The notes under the pieces: model-generated
What the model saw: the letters and a program-made list of their open reading frames with translations, nothing else
What the model was told of the DNA's origin: nothing
Databases searched by the model: none
Shown: positions 15,719 through 25,648 of the stretch, in pieces
Numbering within the stretch: position 1 is the first letter of the stretch
Layout: each line of letters begins with the position of its first letter
Source of the DNA: CAZZKG01 sp964654825
GTDB taxonomy: Bacteria; Gemmatimonadota; CAZMKB01
DNA: 42,433 nt
Direction of reading: 5' to 3'
Assembly: GCA_964654825.1 (NCBI GenBank)
Contig: CAZZKG010000029.1
Span: 1 to 42,433, forward strand
Program-made: the position numbers and the translations under genes

Positions 15719-16843
15719 ATGGAGATACGGATCCAAAGAGACGATTTTGCGAAAAGCCTGAGTCTTGTGTCATCTATTGTTCCCATACATCCCTCGCTGT
15801 TCGTACTTTCGAATATGCTGATAGAAGCCGACAAAAAGGGGGTTCTCTATCTGTCTGCAACAGATCTTGATATTTCTATGAGAATAAAACAGGATGCACT
15901 TGTGGAAAACGAGGGAAATGCGATTCTCCCCGCTCGAAAAATATTCGATGTAGTTAAGGAGTTACCCCAGGAATTGATCTCCATGAAACGGGAAGGGGAG
16001 AAACTGGTAATGGACTGCGGGAGGGGACATTTTGAGCTTCAGACATTTCCGGGTGAGGAATATCCTGCGCTGCCACGGGTTGATTTTCAAGGAGCGCTTA
16101 GGTTGAAAGGAGAAACACTCCTGAAAAGCATCGAACAAACAACCTTTGCATTGTCGAAGGATCTGGCACGTCCTATCCTCACCGGTGTCCTCCTTGAAAT
16201 AAAAGAGGATCATATTGGTGTGGTAGCGACTGATGGTCACAGGCTTGCACGATTCAGGAAAAGAGGAAACTTCAAGGATTTCGTGATGGAGCGGGATATG
16301 ATAATCCCTATGAAAGCATTGAACCAGATAAAAAGACTTTTCTCTGAAACAGCGGAGGTAGAGATAGCGATTATAGACAAACAGATAGGTATAAGAGGAG
16401 ATGGCAGGGAAATCTACACGAGACTAATGGAAGGACCATTCCCGAACTATGAACTCGTCATACCAAAGGATAATGAGAAGGAAGCGACGATAAATGTTAA
16501 AGAAATGATAGGTGTCGCACGAAGGATGCAGGTGCTCTCAAATCCGACAACAAAAAGGGTGACGTTCGAATACAAGCAGGGACAACTCAATGTAAAGGTA
16601 AGAACAAGGGATGTCGGCAAAGCAAACGAGGCACTCGATATTGAATACGATGGAGAAGAGCTGGAAGTCTCTTTAAACGCAGGATATTTTGAAGAGGCGC
16701 TCAAGGTGCTCAAGAGTGATAGATTTATCATGTTGATGAAAGAGACAGATACCGCCTGTATTATAAAGCCTGAGACGATGGAGGAAGACGAAGACTATTT
16801 CAACATAATCATGCCGTTGCGTATAATGGAAGGAGAAGAGTAG
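15719..16843 (+). CDS. dnaN: DNA polymerase III beta subunit (sliding clamp)
   Basis: The product is 374 residues, the usual length for three clamp domains. Motifs include YLSATDLDISMRI, ILPARKIFDVVKELP, VATDGHRLAR and the C-terminal end with an I-M-P-L-R strand. It encircles DNA and tethers the replicase and other clamp-binding proteins. AAGGAG precedes the ATG with normal spacing. recF follows after 13 bases. Confidence 0.97.
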   Translation: MEIRIQRDDFAKSLSLVSSIVPIHPSLFVLSNMLIEADKKGVLYLSATDLDISMRIKQDALVENEGNAILPARKIFDVVKELPQELISMKREGEKLVMDCGRGHFELQTFPGEEYPALPRVDFQGALRLKGETLLKSIEQTTFALSKDLARPILTGVLLEIKEDHIGVVATDGHRLARFRKRGNFKDFVMERDMIIPMKALNQIKRLFSETAEVEIAIIDKQIGIRGDGREIYTRLMEGPFPNYELVIPKDNEKEATINVKEMIGVARRMQVLSNPTTKRVTFEYKQGQLNVKVRTRDVGKANEALDIEYDGEELEVSLNAGYFEEALKVLKSDRFIMLMKETDTACIIKPETMEEDEDYFNIIMPLRIMEGEE

Positions 16844-16856
16844 GGAAGGAATAGTT

Positions 16857-17963
16857 TTGCTGATCGAGAAAATAGAGATTCGTCATTTCAGGAACCTTCG
16901 GGAGGTTGTGATGAGTATTCCACCCGAAGGTTCCTGCTTAATAGGGAAAAATGGTCATGGTAAGACGAATGTACTCGAGGCGATTTATTACCTAAGTACA
17001 CTCAAATCGTTCCGAACGAATAAAGATTTTGAGCTGATACAGACAGGAGAGGATTTTTTCAGACTGGAGGGAAAATACACCGGTTTGGGAGGAAGAGGAA
17101 CAATAGAAGCAGCGTATGACGGGAAGAAGAAATTTGTAAGGGTGAATGGGAGGAAACCGGAGAAAATCGCGGAAGCTTTCGGTAAATTAAAGACTGTAGT
17201 GATAACACCGGAAGATGCCGAGATGATAAGGGCATATCCAGCGAAGAGACGAAAGTTCATGGATATCGTTATATCAATGACATCGAAAAAGTACCTTTAT
17301 ACTCTTACAAGATACCAATCGGTTCTCAGACACAGAAACGCACTCCTAAAAGAGTGCAGGAAAGACAGTATGGAAGCATGGGACGTTCAACTCGCAGAGA
17401 TAGCATCTGAAATAGCAATAATGAGATATGAGTTTATGGAAGAATATGCTTGTTACTATGAGGAAACGCAGAAAAAACTGGCTGGAGGTAATGAAAGCAG
17501 CGTTTCGTATTTGACGAGTCCAAGGGAAGCCGGGTTGAAAATAGAAACTGGCGATCGTGCCATTTCCGGGCTCTATGAGGAATTTCTCGATAGAAACTAT
17601 AAAAGAGACAAAGAGATAGGTACCACAACCACCGGCCCACACCGCGACGACATCGTGATACGACTCGGCGGGAAGGGGATGAAAGTATACGGATCACAGG
17701 GACAGCAGAGAACAAGCATTTTTGCTCTGAGAATAGCCGAAGCAAGATATGTTGAGGAGAAGACTGGTGAAAGGCCAGTGATACTTCTGGATGATGTGTT
17801 CGGCCAGATAGACGCAGATAGAGGAAGATACCTCATGGATCTCGTGTACGGGACATATCAGACAATTATCACATCTCACATGGAAGAAGCTGCCCATTAT
17901 ACTCCGGTAGCCATGTCAAGAGTAAGAGTCAGGGGAGGAGAACTGGCGATCGAAAAATCGTAA
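16857..17963 (+). CDS. recF: DNA replication and repair protein RecF (TTG start)
   Basis: The TTG at 16857 is chosen because it follows GGGAAGGA and gives the typical start LIEKIEIRHFRNLR. The product is 368 residues. It has an SMC-like ATPase fold with Walker A GKNGHGKT (30-37), the signature YGSQGQQRT and Walker B VILLDDVFGQID. With RecO and RecR it loads RecA at gapped DNA. The first 80 bases contain a 12-bp perfect inverted repeat. A terminator follows the gene. Confidence 0.95.
   Translation: MLIEKIEIRHFRNLREVVMSIPPEGSCLIGKNGHGKTNVLEAIYYLSTLKSFRTNKDFELIQTGEDFFRLEGKYTGLGGRGTIEAAYDGKKKFVRVNGRKPEKIAEAFGKLKTVVITPEDAEMIRAYPAKRRKFMDIVISMTSKKYLYTLTRYQSVLRHRNALLKECRKDSMEAWDVQLAEIASEIAIMRYEFMEEYACYYEETQKKLAGGNESSVSYLTSPREAGLKIETGDRAISGLYEEFLDRNYKRDKEIGTTTTGPHRDDIVIRLGGKGMKVYGSQGQQRTSIFALRIAEARYVEEKTGERPVILLDDVFGQIDADRGRYLMDLVYGTYQTIITSHMEEAAHYTPVAMSRVRVRGGELAIEKS
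16891..16934. repeat. 12-bp perfect inverted repeat in the recF 5' coding region
   Basis: GGAACCTTCGGG (16891-16902) and CCCGAAGGTTCC (16923-16934) are exact reverse complements separated by 20 bases, extended by two more pairs after one mismatch. In mRNA this would be a stable hairpin starting about 34 bases after the TTG start. No T-run follows, so it is not a classical terminator. Confidence 0.8.
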
Positions 17964-17972
17964 GAAATACAG

Positions 17973-18015
17973 AAAAAAAGGCGCCCCTGAATATTGCAGA
18001 GACGCCCTTTTTATT
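17973..18015 (+). terminator. Rho-independent terminator after recF
   Basis: AAAAAGGCG pairs with CGCCCTTTTT (one-base bulge) around a loop from 17985 to about 18000, followed by a T-rich tract. It lies 10 bases past the recF stop and separates dnaA-dnaN-recF from the DciA-gyrase genes. Confidence 0.75.
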
Positions 18016-18126
18016 TTATATTAAGTGATTGAGAAGTAGCCTGATAACCGTAAACAAACCTGTAATTGAACAGTAATTTAATATCCTTCTCATACAGCGT
18101 ATCTGCTGACCGGAACCGGCATCCTC

Positions 18127-18444
18127 ATGACGCAATTAAAACGACCGGAAAAAATAGGACCAATACTAAAATCTCTCCTCCGTAACCTTGGATTGGACAA
18201 GAAGATAGAAGAGCAGGAAGCGCTCATGTCGTGGGACCAGGTTGTAGGTGACAGAATAGACAGTATATCAAGAGTAAAACTCGTGCGGGATGGAAAGCTT
18301 TATGTAGAGGTGAAAGGAACCGTGTGGATGAGTGAGATACAAATGATGAAGATAGAAATAATCGAGAAGCTCAATAAAGGAAAACAGAGAGGCAAAATAC
18401 ACGACTTGATTTTACTCCAGTGGAGAGACAAGAATGGGAAATAA
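18127..18444 (+). CDS. dciA: DUF721/DciA-family replicative helicase operator
   Basis: The product is 105 residues with the DUF721 pattern: an N-terminal helical part (PILKSLLRNLGLDKKIEEQEAL), W-x-x-VVGDRI, then the strand pair GKLYVEVKGTVWMSEIQMMK. DciA is the ancestral DnaB helicase loader or operator where DnaC/DnaI are absent, and it is often encoded near dnaN-recF-gyrB as here. Its end overlaps gyrB by 11 bases. The gene symbol rests on family and context. Confidence 0.82.
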   Translation: MTQLKRPEKIGPILKSLLRNLGLDKKIEEQEALMSWDQVVGDRIDSISRVKLVRDGKLYVEVKGTVWMSEIQMMKIEIIEKLNKGKQRGKIHDLILLQWRDKNGK

Positions 18445-20392
18445 AAAAGCCCTAAAACCAAAAGAGGAAGCTACGGCAATAAAGAAACAAACGAATGACT
18501 ACGGTGCGGACAAGATACAGGTACTCAAGGGGATCGAGGCTGTCAGAAGACGTCCGGGAATGTATATTGGCAGTACTGGCCAGAGAGGGCTTCACCACCT
18601 TATTTATGAGGTTGTTGACAATTCTGTGGATGAAGCAATGGCAGGATTCTGCAAAAAAATCACCCTCACAATACGCAAGGACAACTCGATAAGCGTAGAG
18701 GACGACGGGCGGGGAATGCCGGTAGACATGCATCCTACAGAAAAAAAACCGGCAGTAGAAGTGTTGATGACAACACTACACAGCGGAGGCAAGTTCGACC
18801 ACACTTCATATAAAGTTTCCGGTGGTCTTCATGGCGTCGGGGTATCGGTAGTGAACGCACTTGCGGAATGGCTCGAAGTCAAGGTGACAAGAGATGGGGA
18901 GGTGTACCACCAGAGATTCGAGAGGGGGAAGAAGAAGTCAAAACTAAAAGTGATCGGTAGAAAGAAAACCACGGGAACCCTGGTTACCTTCATGCCGGAC
19001 AGTGAAATTTTCACAGACATAGAATACAAATTCGAGATGGTAAAGAGCAGGATGAAAGAACTGGCCTTCCTGAACAAGGGGCTCATCATTGTTATGATCG
19101 ACGAGAGAGGAAGAGAGAAGATAACGGAAAAACTTCATTATAGCGGAGGCCTCAAACAGTTTGTGAAATATCTAAACGAAGGAAAAAAACCCCTTCACGC
19201 AGCACCGCTATACTTTGAGGGAACAAAAGAGGATGTCATCATGGAACTTGCGCTTCAGTACAACGATTCGTATATCGAGAACATCTTCTCTTTCGTGAAC
19301 AACATAAATACGCATGAGGGCGGGACACACCTAATCGGATTTAAAAGCGCTCTGACAAGAACCATAAACGAGTACGCAAAGCGCAACAATCTCTTCAAAA
19401 AAGGGGACTCTCAGCTGATGGGCGATGATGTCAGGGAAGGCCTTACGGCGGTGGTCAGTGTGAAAATGTACGAGCCTCAGTTCGAGGGACAGACAAAGAC
19501 AAAACTCGGAAACAGCGAAGTAAAGGGGATAATCGAGTCGTGGTTTGGTGAAAAGCTGTCATCGTTCCTCGAAGAAAACCCTCCGATCGGCCGGAAGATT
19601 ATCGACAAGGCAGTCCAGTCATCAAGAGCACGGGAAGCGGCACGGAAGGCGAAGGAGCTCACGAGGAGAAAGAGCGCAATAGACAATATGCACCTTCCCG
19701 GAAAACTCGCCGACTGTTCGTCACAGGAACCCTCTAGGAGCGAGATATACCTTGTCGAGGGAGATTCGGCGGGCGGGTCAGCGAAACAGGGGAGAGACAG
19801 GAGATTCCAGGCGATCCTTCCTCTGAGAGGAAAGATTCTCAATGTGGAAAAATCACGCCTAAACAAGATACTGTCGAACGAAGAGATAAAAACGATGATC
19901 AGCGCCATAGGGGCAGGTATAGGGAGCGAAGACCTGCATCTGGATAATGCGCGGTACCACAAAATAATCATCATGACGGATGCCGACGTGGATGGGGCAC
20001 ACATACGCACACTCCTCTTGACATTTTTCTACCGTTACATGAGGGAGCTCGTAGAGAAGGGGATGGTCTACATTGCGCAGCCGCCGCTCTATCGTGTTAC
20101 GAACGCGAAGAAGGAGTATTATGCTTACAGCGAGGAAGAGAAGGACAGAATCACAAAACAGATCGGAGAAGGAAAGGTAACCGTGCAGCGGTATAAAGGG
20201 CTTGGTGAGATGAACCCTGAACAGCTCTGGAAGACAACCATGGATCCGGAGCGAAGAACGATACTGCAGATAACTCTTGAAGATGCGGTCGAGGCAGACA
20301 GGATTTTCTCGACCCTTATGGGAGACCAGGTCGAACCGAGGAGGGCATTCATCGAGAAGAATGCGAAGTTCGTGCGAAACCTTGATGTGTAA
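18434..20392 (+). CDS. gyrB: DNA gyrase subunit B
   Basis: The product is 652 residues, the short (non-proteobacterial insert-free) form. The GHKL ATPase domain has VVDNSVDEA, DDGRGMPV, GGLHGVGVSVVNAL and QTKTKLGNSEVK. The TOPRIM domain has EGDSAGGSAKQGRDR, PLRGKILNVEK and DADVDGAHIR. With GyrA it introduces negative supercoils using ATP. It overlaps dciA by 11 bases and is followed after 14 bases by gyrA. Confidence 0.98.
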   Translation: MGNKKALKPKEEATAIKKQTNDYGADKIQVLKGIEAVRRRPGMYIGSTGQRGLHHLIYEVVDNSVDEAMAGFCKKITLTIRKDNSISVEDDGRGMPVDMHPTEKKPAVEVLMTTLHSGGKFDHTSYKVSGGLHGVGVSVVNALAEWLEVKVTRDGEVYHQRFERGKKKSKLKVIGRKKTTGTLVTFMPDSEIFTDIEYKFEMVKSRMKELAFLNKGLIIVMIDERGREKITEKLHYSGGLKQFVKYLNEGKKPLHAAPLYFEGTKEDVIMELALQYNDSYIENIFSFVNNINTHEGGTHLIGFKSALTRTINEYAKRNNLFKKGDSQLMGDDVREGLTAVVSVKMYEPQFEGQTKTKLGNSEVKGIIESWFGEKLSSFLEENPPIGRKIIDKAVQSSRAREAARKAKELTRRKSAIDNMHLPGKLADCSSQEPSRSEIYLVEGDSAGGSAKQGRDRRFQAILPLRGKILNVEKSRLNKILSNEEIKTMISAIGAGIGSEDLHLDNARYHKIIIMTDADVDGAHIRTLLLTFFYRYMRELVEKGMVYIAQPPLYRVTNAKKEYYAYSEEEKDRITKQIGEGKVTVQRYKGLGEMNPEQLWKTTMDPERRTILQITLEDAVEADRIFSTLMGDQVEPRRAFIEKNAKFVRNLDV

Positions 20393-20406
20393 CAGGGGGA
20401 TCGAGG

Positions 20407-22860
20407 ATGGCAATTGAAGGGCGGGAGAGGATTCTTCCTCGCTATATCGAGGAAGAGATGAAGGACTCTTACATTGACTATTCCATGTCCGTGATCGTCG
20501 GGAGAGCTCTGCCGGATGTCAGGGATGGGCTCAAGCCGGTGCACAGGAGGATACTGTTTGCCATGAACGGACTGGGTCTCCTGCCGAACAGGCCCTTCAA
20601 AAAAAGCGCGGCAGTGGTGGGTGAGGTTCTGGCAAAATACCACCCACACGGTGATTCCGCGGTGTATGATACGCTCGTACGTATGGTGCAGGATTTCTCA
20701 CTGAGGTATCCGCTCATCGATGGGCAGGGAAACTTCGGGTCAATTGATGGAGATTCTGCTGCAGCATATCGGTATACGGAAGCGAAACTCGACACAATCG
20801 CAACAGAGATGCTGGCCGATATCGACAAGAACACAGTGGACTTCGGACCGAATTTCGATGACAGCCTCACCGAACCGCTCGTGCTCCCTTCCAGACTGCC
20901 AAACTTACTCATCAATGGAGCCTCGGGGATTGCGGTTGGGATGGCCACGAACATGCCACCGCACAATCTAGGGGAGATCATAGATGGTCTGGTCCACATG
21001 ATTGACAATCCTGATACCACCGTTGAAGAGCTCATGGGGCGCATACAGGGACCTGATTTCCCCACAGGAGCTTACATCTGCGGAAGGGCCGGTATCGAAG
21101 AAGCGTATAACACAGGCAGGGGGAAACTCATTGTCAGAGCAAAGGCCAATGTCGAGCTGAAGAGGGACAACAAAGAGTCAATCATCATCACAGAGATACC
21201 ATATATGGTCAACAAGACCAAGCTGATCGAGCAGGTAGCAAATCTCGTACGGGACAAGAAGATAGAAGGAATCACAGATCTGCGTGATGAATCGGACAAG
21301 GATGGCATGAGGGTTGTCATCGATGTGAAACGGGATGTAAACCCGCAGGTGATAATGAATCAGCTCTATAAGAGGACCAGTATGCAGGAAACCTTTGGAA
21401 TCATCAACCTGGCTCTGGTCGACCAGGTACCACGGGTACTAAAGCTCAACGAGCTGTTGAAACTCTATATAGATCACCGTCACGAGGTCATCACCCGTAG
21501 GACCCGCTACGAACTCGATGTCGCCGAGAAGAGGGCACACATCCTGGAAGGATTGAAGGTCGCGACATCCAACATCGATGCAATAGTGCAGCTCATCAAA
21601 AAAGCGAAGGATACTCCGACAGCGAAAGTCCAGCTCGTGAAACGATTCGAGCTCAGTGAAATACAGGCTCAGGCAATACTCGACATGCGCCTTGCCCGCC
21701 TCACCGGCCTCGAGAGGAAGAAAATCGATGAGGAATACAAAGGGCTCCTTAAGACGATTGCGTATCTCAAAGGCATACTCGAATCGAAAAGAAGGCGCAT
21801 GGCACTCCTCAAGGAAGAACTCATAGAGGTGCGGGACAAATATGCAGACGAAAGACGCACCGAAATAATAGGCGAAGTCGGCGAGTTCAAACTCGAGGAT
21901 ATCATCGCTGAGGAGGAAATGGTGATCACGATCTCCTCATCAGGCTACATCAAAAGGTTACCTGTCGGTACATACCGGAGGCAGCAGCGCGGAGGGAAGG
22001 GGATAACGGGGATGGGTACCCATGAAGCCGACTTTGTGCAGCACCTGTTTATCGCTTCAACGCACGATTTCATTCTGATTTTCACGAACAAGGGACACTG
22101 TTACTGGCTGAAAGTACACACGATTCCTCAGGCGGGTCGGGCATCGATGGGGAAGGCGATCGTCAATCTCATTGATATCAAGAAGGGGGAACACATCGCA
22201 GCGATGCAGCCGGTGCGGGGCTTCGACAGGGACAGATTCCTCATCATGGTTTCCAGAAACGGGATCATCAAGAAAACAAATCTGGGCGAATTCTCCAATC
22301 CCCGGAGAGCAGGCATCAGGGCGGTTACCATTGACGAGAAGGATGAGCTGATGGAGGTCATGCTCACTGATGGTACTCAGGATGTCATCCTTGCTACCCG
22401 TGACGGGATGGCGATCCGGTTTCCTGAGACCCAGGTGCGGCAGATGGGAAGAACAGCGAGGGGAGTACGAGGGATCACGCTCAGAAAAGATGATGAGCTC
22501 GTCAGCATGGTTGCTCCCGGAAGAGGGACGAACCTGCTCGTTGTCACTGAAGGCGGCTACGGGAAGAGGACCAGGATAGAGGATTACCGGATGACTCGGC
22601 GTGGAGGGAAGGGTATTATTACACTCAAAGTGACGCAAAAAACAGGGAGACTGGTCTCGGTAAAGGAGGTCCTCGACAGCGACGAGATACTGCTTATATC
22701 CAAATCCGGCAAGATTATTCGACAAAAAGTTTCCGAGATAAAAGTAATCGGGAGAGCAACCCAGGGTGTGAAGCTCATCAGGCTCAAGTCCGGTGAAAGG
22801 GTTATGGATGTCGCCAGGGTTGTTCAGAATGGCGGGGAGGAGCAAAAGGAAAATCAATAA
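20407..22860 (+). CDS. gyrA: DNA gyrase subunit A
   Basis: The product is 817 residues. The breakage-reunion domain has the catalytic Tyr-123 in AAAYRYTEAKL. The quinolone-determining region reads HPHGDSAVYD, with Ser-84 and Asp-88 (equivalent to E. coli Ser-83 and Asp-87) in the sensitive state. The C-terminal beta-pinwheel carries the GyrA box QQRGGKG, which supports gyrase rather than topoisomerase IV. It has a short acidic/polar tail. GGGGATCGAGG precedes the ATG, and a hairpin terminator follows. Confidence 0.98.
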   Translation: MAIEGRERILPRYIEEEMKDSYIDYSMSVIVGRALPDVRDGLKPVHRRILFAMNGLGLLPNRPFKKSAAVVGEVLAKYHPHGDSAVYDTLVRMVQDFSLRYPLIDGQGNFGSIDGDSAAAYRYTEAKLDTIATEMLADIDKNTVDFGPNFDDSLTEPLVLPSRLPNLLINGASGIAVGMATNMPPHNLGEIIDGLVHMIDNPDTTVEELMGRIQGPDFPTGAYICGRAGIEEAYNTGRGKLIVRAKANVELKRDNKESIIITEIPYMVNKTKLIEQVANLVRDKKIEGITDLRDESDKDGMRVVIDVKRDVNPQVIMNQLYKRTSMQETFGIINLALVDQVPRVLKLNELLKLYIDHRHEVITRRTRYELDVAEKRAHILEGLKVATSNIDAIVQLIKKAKDTPTAKVQLVKRFELSEIQAQAILDMRLARLTGLERKKIDEEYKGLLKTIAYLKGILESKRRRMALLKEELIEVRDKYADERRTEIIGEVGEFKLEDIIAEEEMVITISSSGYIKRLPVGTYRRQQRGGKGITGMGTHEADFVQHLFIASTHDFILIFTNKGHCYWLKVHTIPQAGRASMGKAIVNLIDIKKGEHIAAMQPVRGFDRDRFLIMVSRNGIIKKTNLGEFSNPRRAGIRAVTIDEKDELMEVMLTDGTQDVILATRDGMAIRFPETQVRQMGRTARGVRGITLRKDDELVSMVAPGRGTNLLVVTEGGYGKRTRIEDYRMTRRGGKGIITLKVTQKTGRLVSVKEVLDSDEILLISKSGKIIRQKVSEIKVIGRATQGVKLIRLKSGERVMDVARVVQNGGEEQKENQ

Positions 22861-22873
22861 GCCGGTTAAATCA

Positions 22874-22918
22874 GAGGGGGCGAGAGCATTTTCCCTGCTC
22901 GATGCCCCCTCATTTTGT
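22874..22918 (+). terminator. Hairpin terminator after gyrA
   Basis: GAGGGGGC...GCCCCCTC flanks an inner AGAGCA/TGCTC pairing, followed by ATTTTGT. It starts 13 bases after the gyrA stop and ends the DciA-gyrB-gyrA unit. Confidence 0.75.
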
Positions 22919-22982
22919 ATCTGGCACCACATTTGCGAGATGAATACCGGTAAAGGCTAACATAATCACCAGGAGGTCGTGC

Positions 22983-24191
22983 ATGGTCACCCTTGAAAAT
23001 TATAGAGACATCGTTGGGGACAAAGTGGTTTCGCAGATTTACAGGATGGCCAGAAAACTCTATGATAAACACCTCATACATCTCAACTCGACGTATCAGG
23101 GAGGAGGTGTGGCCGAGATACTCGCGTCACTCGTACCGCTAATGAACGACTCAGGAATAGATGCCGGCTGGCGGATCCTGCACGGCAACCCCGACTTTTT
23201 CAGCATAACGAAGAAATTTCACAACGCCCTTCAGGGGGGATCGATTCATTTTACCGAGCGCAAGAAAGAGCTGTATGAAAAAACCAACGAGAAATTCTCA
23301 GTTTACACCCACATTCACCATGACTGCGTCATCGTCCACGACCCGCAGCCGCTTCCTATAATCCAGTATTACAAGAAGAGACAGCCGTGGATCTGGAGAT
23401 GCCATATCGACCTGTCAGATCCCCACAAGGAATTGTGGGAGTTTCTCAAAAGATTTATACTCAGGTACGACATGGTCGTCGTGTCGAGTGAGAAGTACCT
23501 GAAGAAAGACCTGCCCGTTATCCAGAGGATCATACCGCCCGCCATCGATCCACTCTCTCTGAAAAACCGGGATCTACCCGAAGCAACAATCTCCAAGTAC
23601 ATCAAGAAAGCAGGCATTCTCAATGACAAACCGATCATATCACAGATTTCCAGGATGGATCCATGGAAGGATCCCGAAGGCGTCCTCGATGTGTTCATGA
23701 ACGTGAAGGAGAAAGTCGACTGCAGGCTGATATACGGATTCAACACGGCAGCTGATGATCCTGAGGGGGTCGAGATCTACGAGCGTGTGTACAAGAAAGC
23801 GAAAAAGTATCTCAAAAATCAGGACGTGATGTTCGTGCTGGGTGATCATGACATACTAGTGAACGCCCTGCAGCGGTATTCGACAGTAGTCGTTCAGAAG
23901 TCCATTAGGGAAGGATTCTGCCTTGCGGTGACCGAAGCTCTCTGGAAAGGGAAGCCGGTCGTTGGGACGAACGTCGGCGGGATACCCGTCCAGATCAAAG
24001 ATGGAGAAAACGGATTTCTTGTCGAGCCCGATGACACCGAAGGCATGGCAGACAGAATTATCCAGATTCTCAAGAAGCCGAAACTCGGCAAGAAACTGGG
24101 GGAAAATGCACGCGAGACGGTCAGGGAGAAATTTCTTCTCTCGAGACTCCTGATAGATTACCTGGACCTCATCAACAACATTATGGAGTAA
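22983..24191 (+). CDS. treT: Trehalose synthase TreT-like glycosyltransferase (GT4)
   Basis: The product is 402 residues. It closely follows the TreT pattern: N-terminal HLNSTYQGGGVAEIL and SLVPLMNDSGIDAGWRIL, then HDPQPLP, RCHIDLSDPH and the GT4 nucleotide-sugar site with REGFCLAVTEALW (EX7E: Glu-310, Glu-318) and GTNVGGIPVQIKDGENGFLV. TreT makes trehalose from NDP-glucose and glucose. No signal peptide is seen, so it is cytoplasmic. AGGAGG precedes the ATG. A decayed ADP-glucose pyrophosphorylase gene lies about 6.4 kb downstream; whether the two were linked functionally is unknown. A GT4 trehalose phosphorylase-type enzyme is the main alternative. Confidence 0.82.
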   Translation: MVTLENYRDIVGDKVVSQIYRMARKLYDKHLIHLNSTYQGGGVAEILASLVPLMNDSGIDAGWRILHGNPDFFSITKKFHNALQGGSIHFTERKKELYEKTNEKFSVYTHIHHDCVIVHDPQPLPIIQYYKKRQPWIWRCHIDLSDPHKELWEFLKRFILRYDMVVVSSEKYLKKDLPVIQRIIPPAIDPLSLKNRDLPEATISKYIKKAGILNDKPIISQISRMDPWKDPEGVLDVFMNVKEKVDCRLIYGFNTAADDPEGVEIYERVYKKAKKYLKNQDVMFVLGDHDILVNALQRYSTVVVQKSIREGFCLAVTEALWKGKPVVGTNVGGIPVQIKDGENGFLVEPDDTEGMADRIIQILKKPKLGKKLGENARETVREKFLLSRLLIDYLDLINNIME

Positions 24192-24319
24192 AAGTCCTTT
24201 AAAACCGAAACACAGAGGAAGAATAAATCCTGCCACTTGAATTACCCCGCCTGACGACCTAAGTAAAACATACATATTTCAGATCGTTGTTTACAATTAT
24301 ATCCGACAGGGGGGATTCG

Positions 24320-25483
24320 ATGTTTCGTTCAATTCAGAGGAGTACATGTGTACGGGCCACACTGGCTGCGGGCTGCGCGGTTTTGTTTTTTGTGGTGATG
24401 ATAGAACCTCTCATTTCACAGACACGCAGCGCAGTAACTAATTCGAATTTCCGGGAGCCGTTTTTCCGGTACCGGGTCGAGACCTTCCTTTCACCGATAG
24501 AATTTCCGGTATCCATGGCGTTCGCACCAGACGGCCGTATCTTTTTTACTGAGAAAAACACGGGAAAAGTGAGAATCGTCGAAGACGGGACTCTTCTTCC
24601 GGACGCTTTCGTCACCGTTTCTGTGCAAAACAATGGCGAAAGGGGACTACTCGGAGTTACGTTCGACCCCGATTATGAAACGGACGGGTACGTCTATGTG
24701 TTCTACACAAATCCCGCACCTCTCGACAACCGTGTCGTGAGATACACAGATGTCGGGGGAGTCGGGACTTCACCGCTCCTTCTACTGGCAGTGACAGATG
24801 ATTCTCCCTTCTCGAGCAATCATAACGGGGGCAACCTCCATTTCGGCCCCGACGGGAAGCTGTACGTGACGATCGGTGATAACGGCTCGGTTCCCAACAA
24901 CTCCCAGGAAATGAACGATCCCCGGGGAAAAATTCTCAGGATCAACCCGGATGGGACCATACCCGCAGACAATCCATTTTACGATGACGGGGATCCCGGG
25001 ACGGGAAACGATGACCGGATCTTTGCCATGGGGCTCAGGAACAGTTTCGACTTCGACTTTCACCCGGTCACAGGCGACCTATTCGCGACAGAAAACGGCC
25101 CCTCCGTGGATGACGAAGTAAACATCATTCTCCCGGGTGGAAATTACGGGTGGCCGGTCGTTACAGGAATTGCCGGAAACCCGCTCTACGAGGACCCAAT
25201 TCTCGAATACACACCGACAATAGCACCCACGGGCCTGACTTTTTACACCGGAGATCAGTTTCCTGGTTGGGAAAATGATCTCCTCTTCGTCGACTGGAAC
25301 ACCGGAACACTCCACCGGGTGGTACTGACAGGTCCCGATTTCAGACAGGTAGCGACAGAGCTTTTCCCAACCCAGATATCCTTCCTCAACGATGTAGAGA
25401 TTGGACCGGACGGGTGGATCTACATGATCCAGGGATCGTATTCCGGAACGGGAGCGATCTATCGAATGGGCCCGGCTTTTTGA
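24320..25483 (+). CDS. Secreted PQQ-type glucose/sorbosone dehydrogenase family protein
   Basis: The ATG at 24320 follows GGGGGG and begins a signal sequence (hydrophobic about 13-34); the frame opens earlier at 24287 without a good ribosome-binding site. The product is 387 residues. The six-bladed propeller motifs of the family are present: FPVSMAFAPDGRIFFTEKNTG, GERGLLGVTFDPDY, NHNGG (His-168, the likely catalytic base), LYVTIGDNG, RNSFDFDFHP and DLFATENGP with GGNYGWP. The family oxidises aldose sugars with PQQ in the periplasm. No PQQ synthesis genes are in the window, and some members are not dehydrogenases. Confidence 0.85.
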   Translation: MFRSIQRSTCVRATLAAGCAVLFFVVMIEPLISQTRSAVTNSNFREPFFRYRVETFLSPIEFPVSMAFAPDGRIFFTEKNTGKVRIVEDGTLLPDAFVTVSVQNNGERGLLGVTFDPDYETDGYVYVFYTNPAPLDNRVVRYTDVGGVGTSPLLLLAVTDDSPFSSNHNGGNLHFGPDGKLYVTIGDNGSVPNNSQEMNDPRGKILRINPDGTIPADNPFYDDGDPGTGNDDRIFAMGLRNSFDFDFHPVTGDLFATENGPSVDDEVNIILPGGNYGWPVVTGIAGNPLYEDPILEYTPTIAPTGLTFYTGDQFPGWENDLLFVDWNTGTLHRVVLTGPDFRQVATELFPTQISFLNDVEIGPDGWIYMIQGSYSGTGAIYRMGPAF

Positions 25484-25648
25484 GCGGCGCAAGATCCTCG
25501 AAGACGACCGCGGCCTCTTTACCTCCCCCTTGACCTGTCAGGGAAAAAGTAATAACGTCAAAAACGCCTCTCTTCCTGGAGGCAGCGATTTTTTAGGGAA
25601 AAAGCATTGGTTGATATACGGTGACCGAGATGAGGAACAGGAGCGGTA

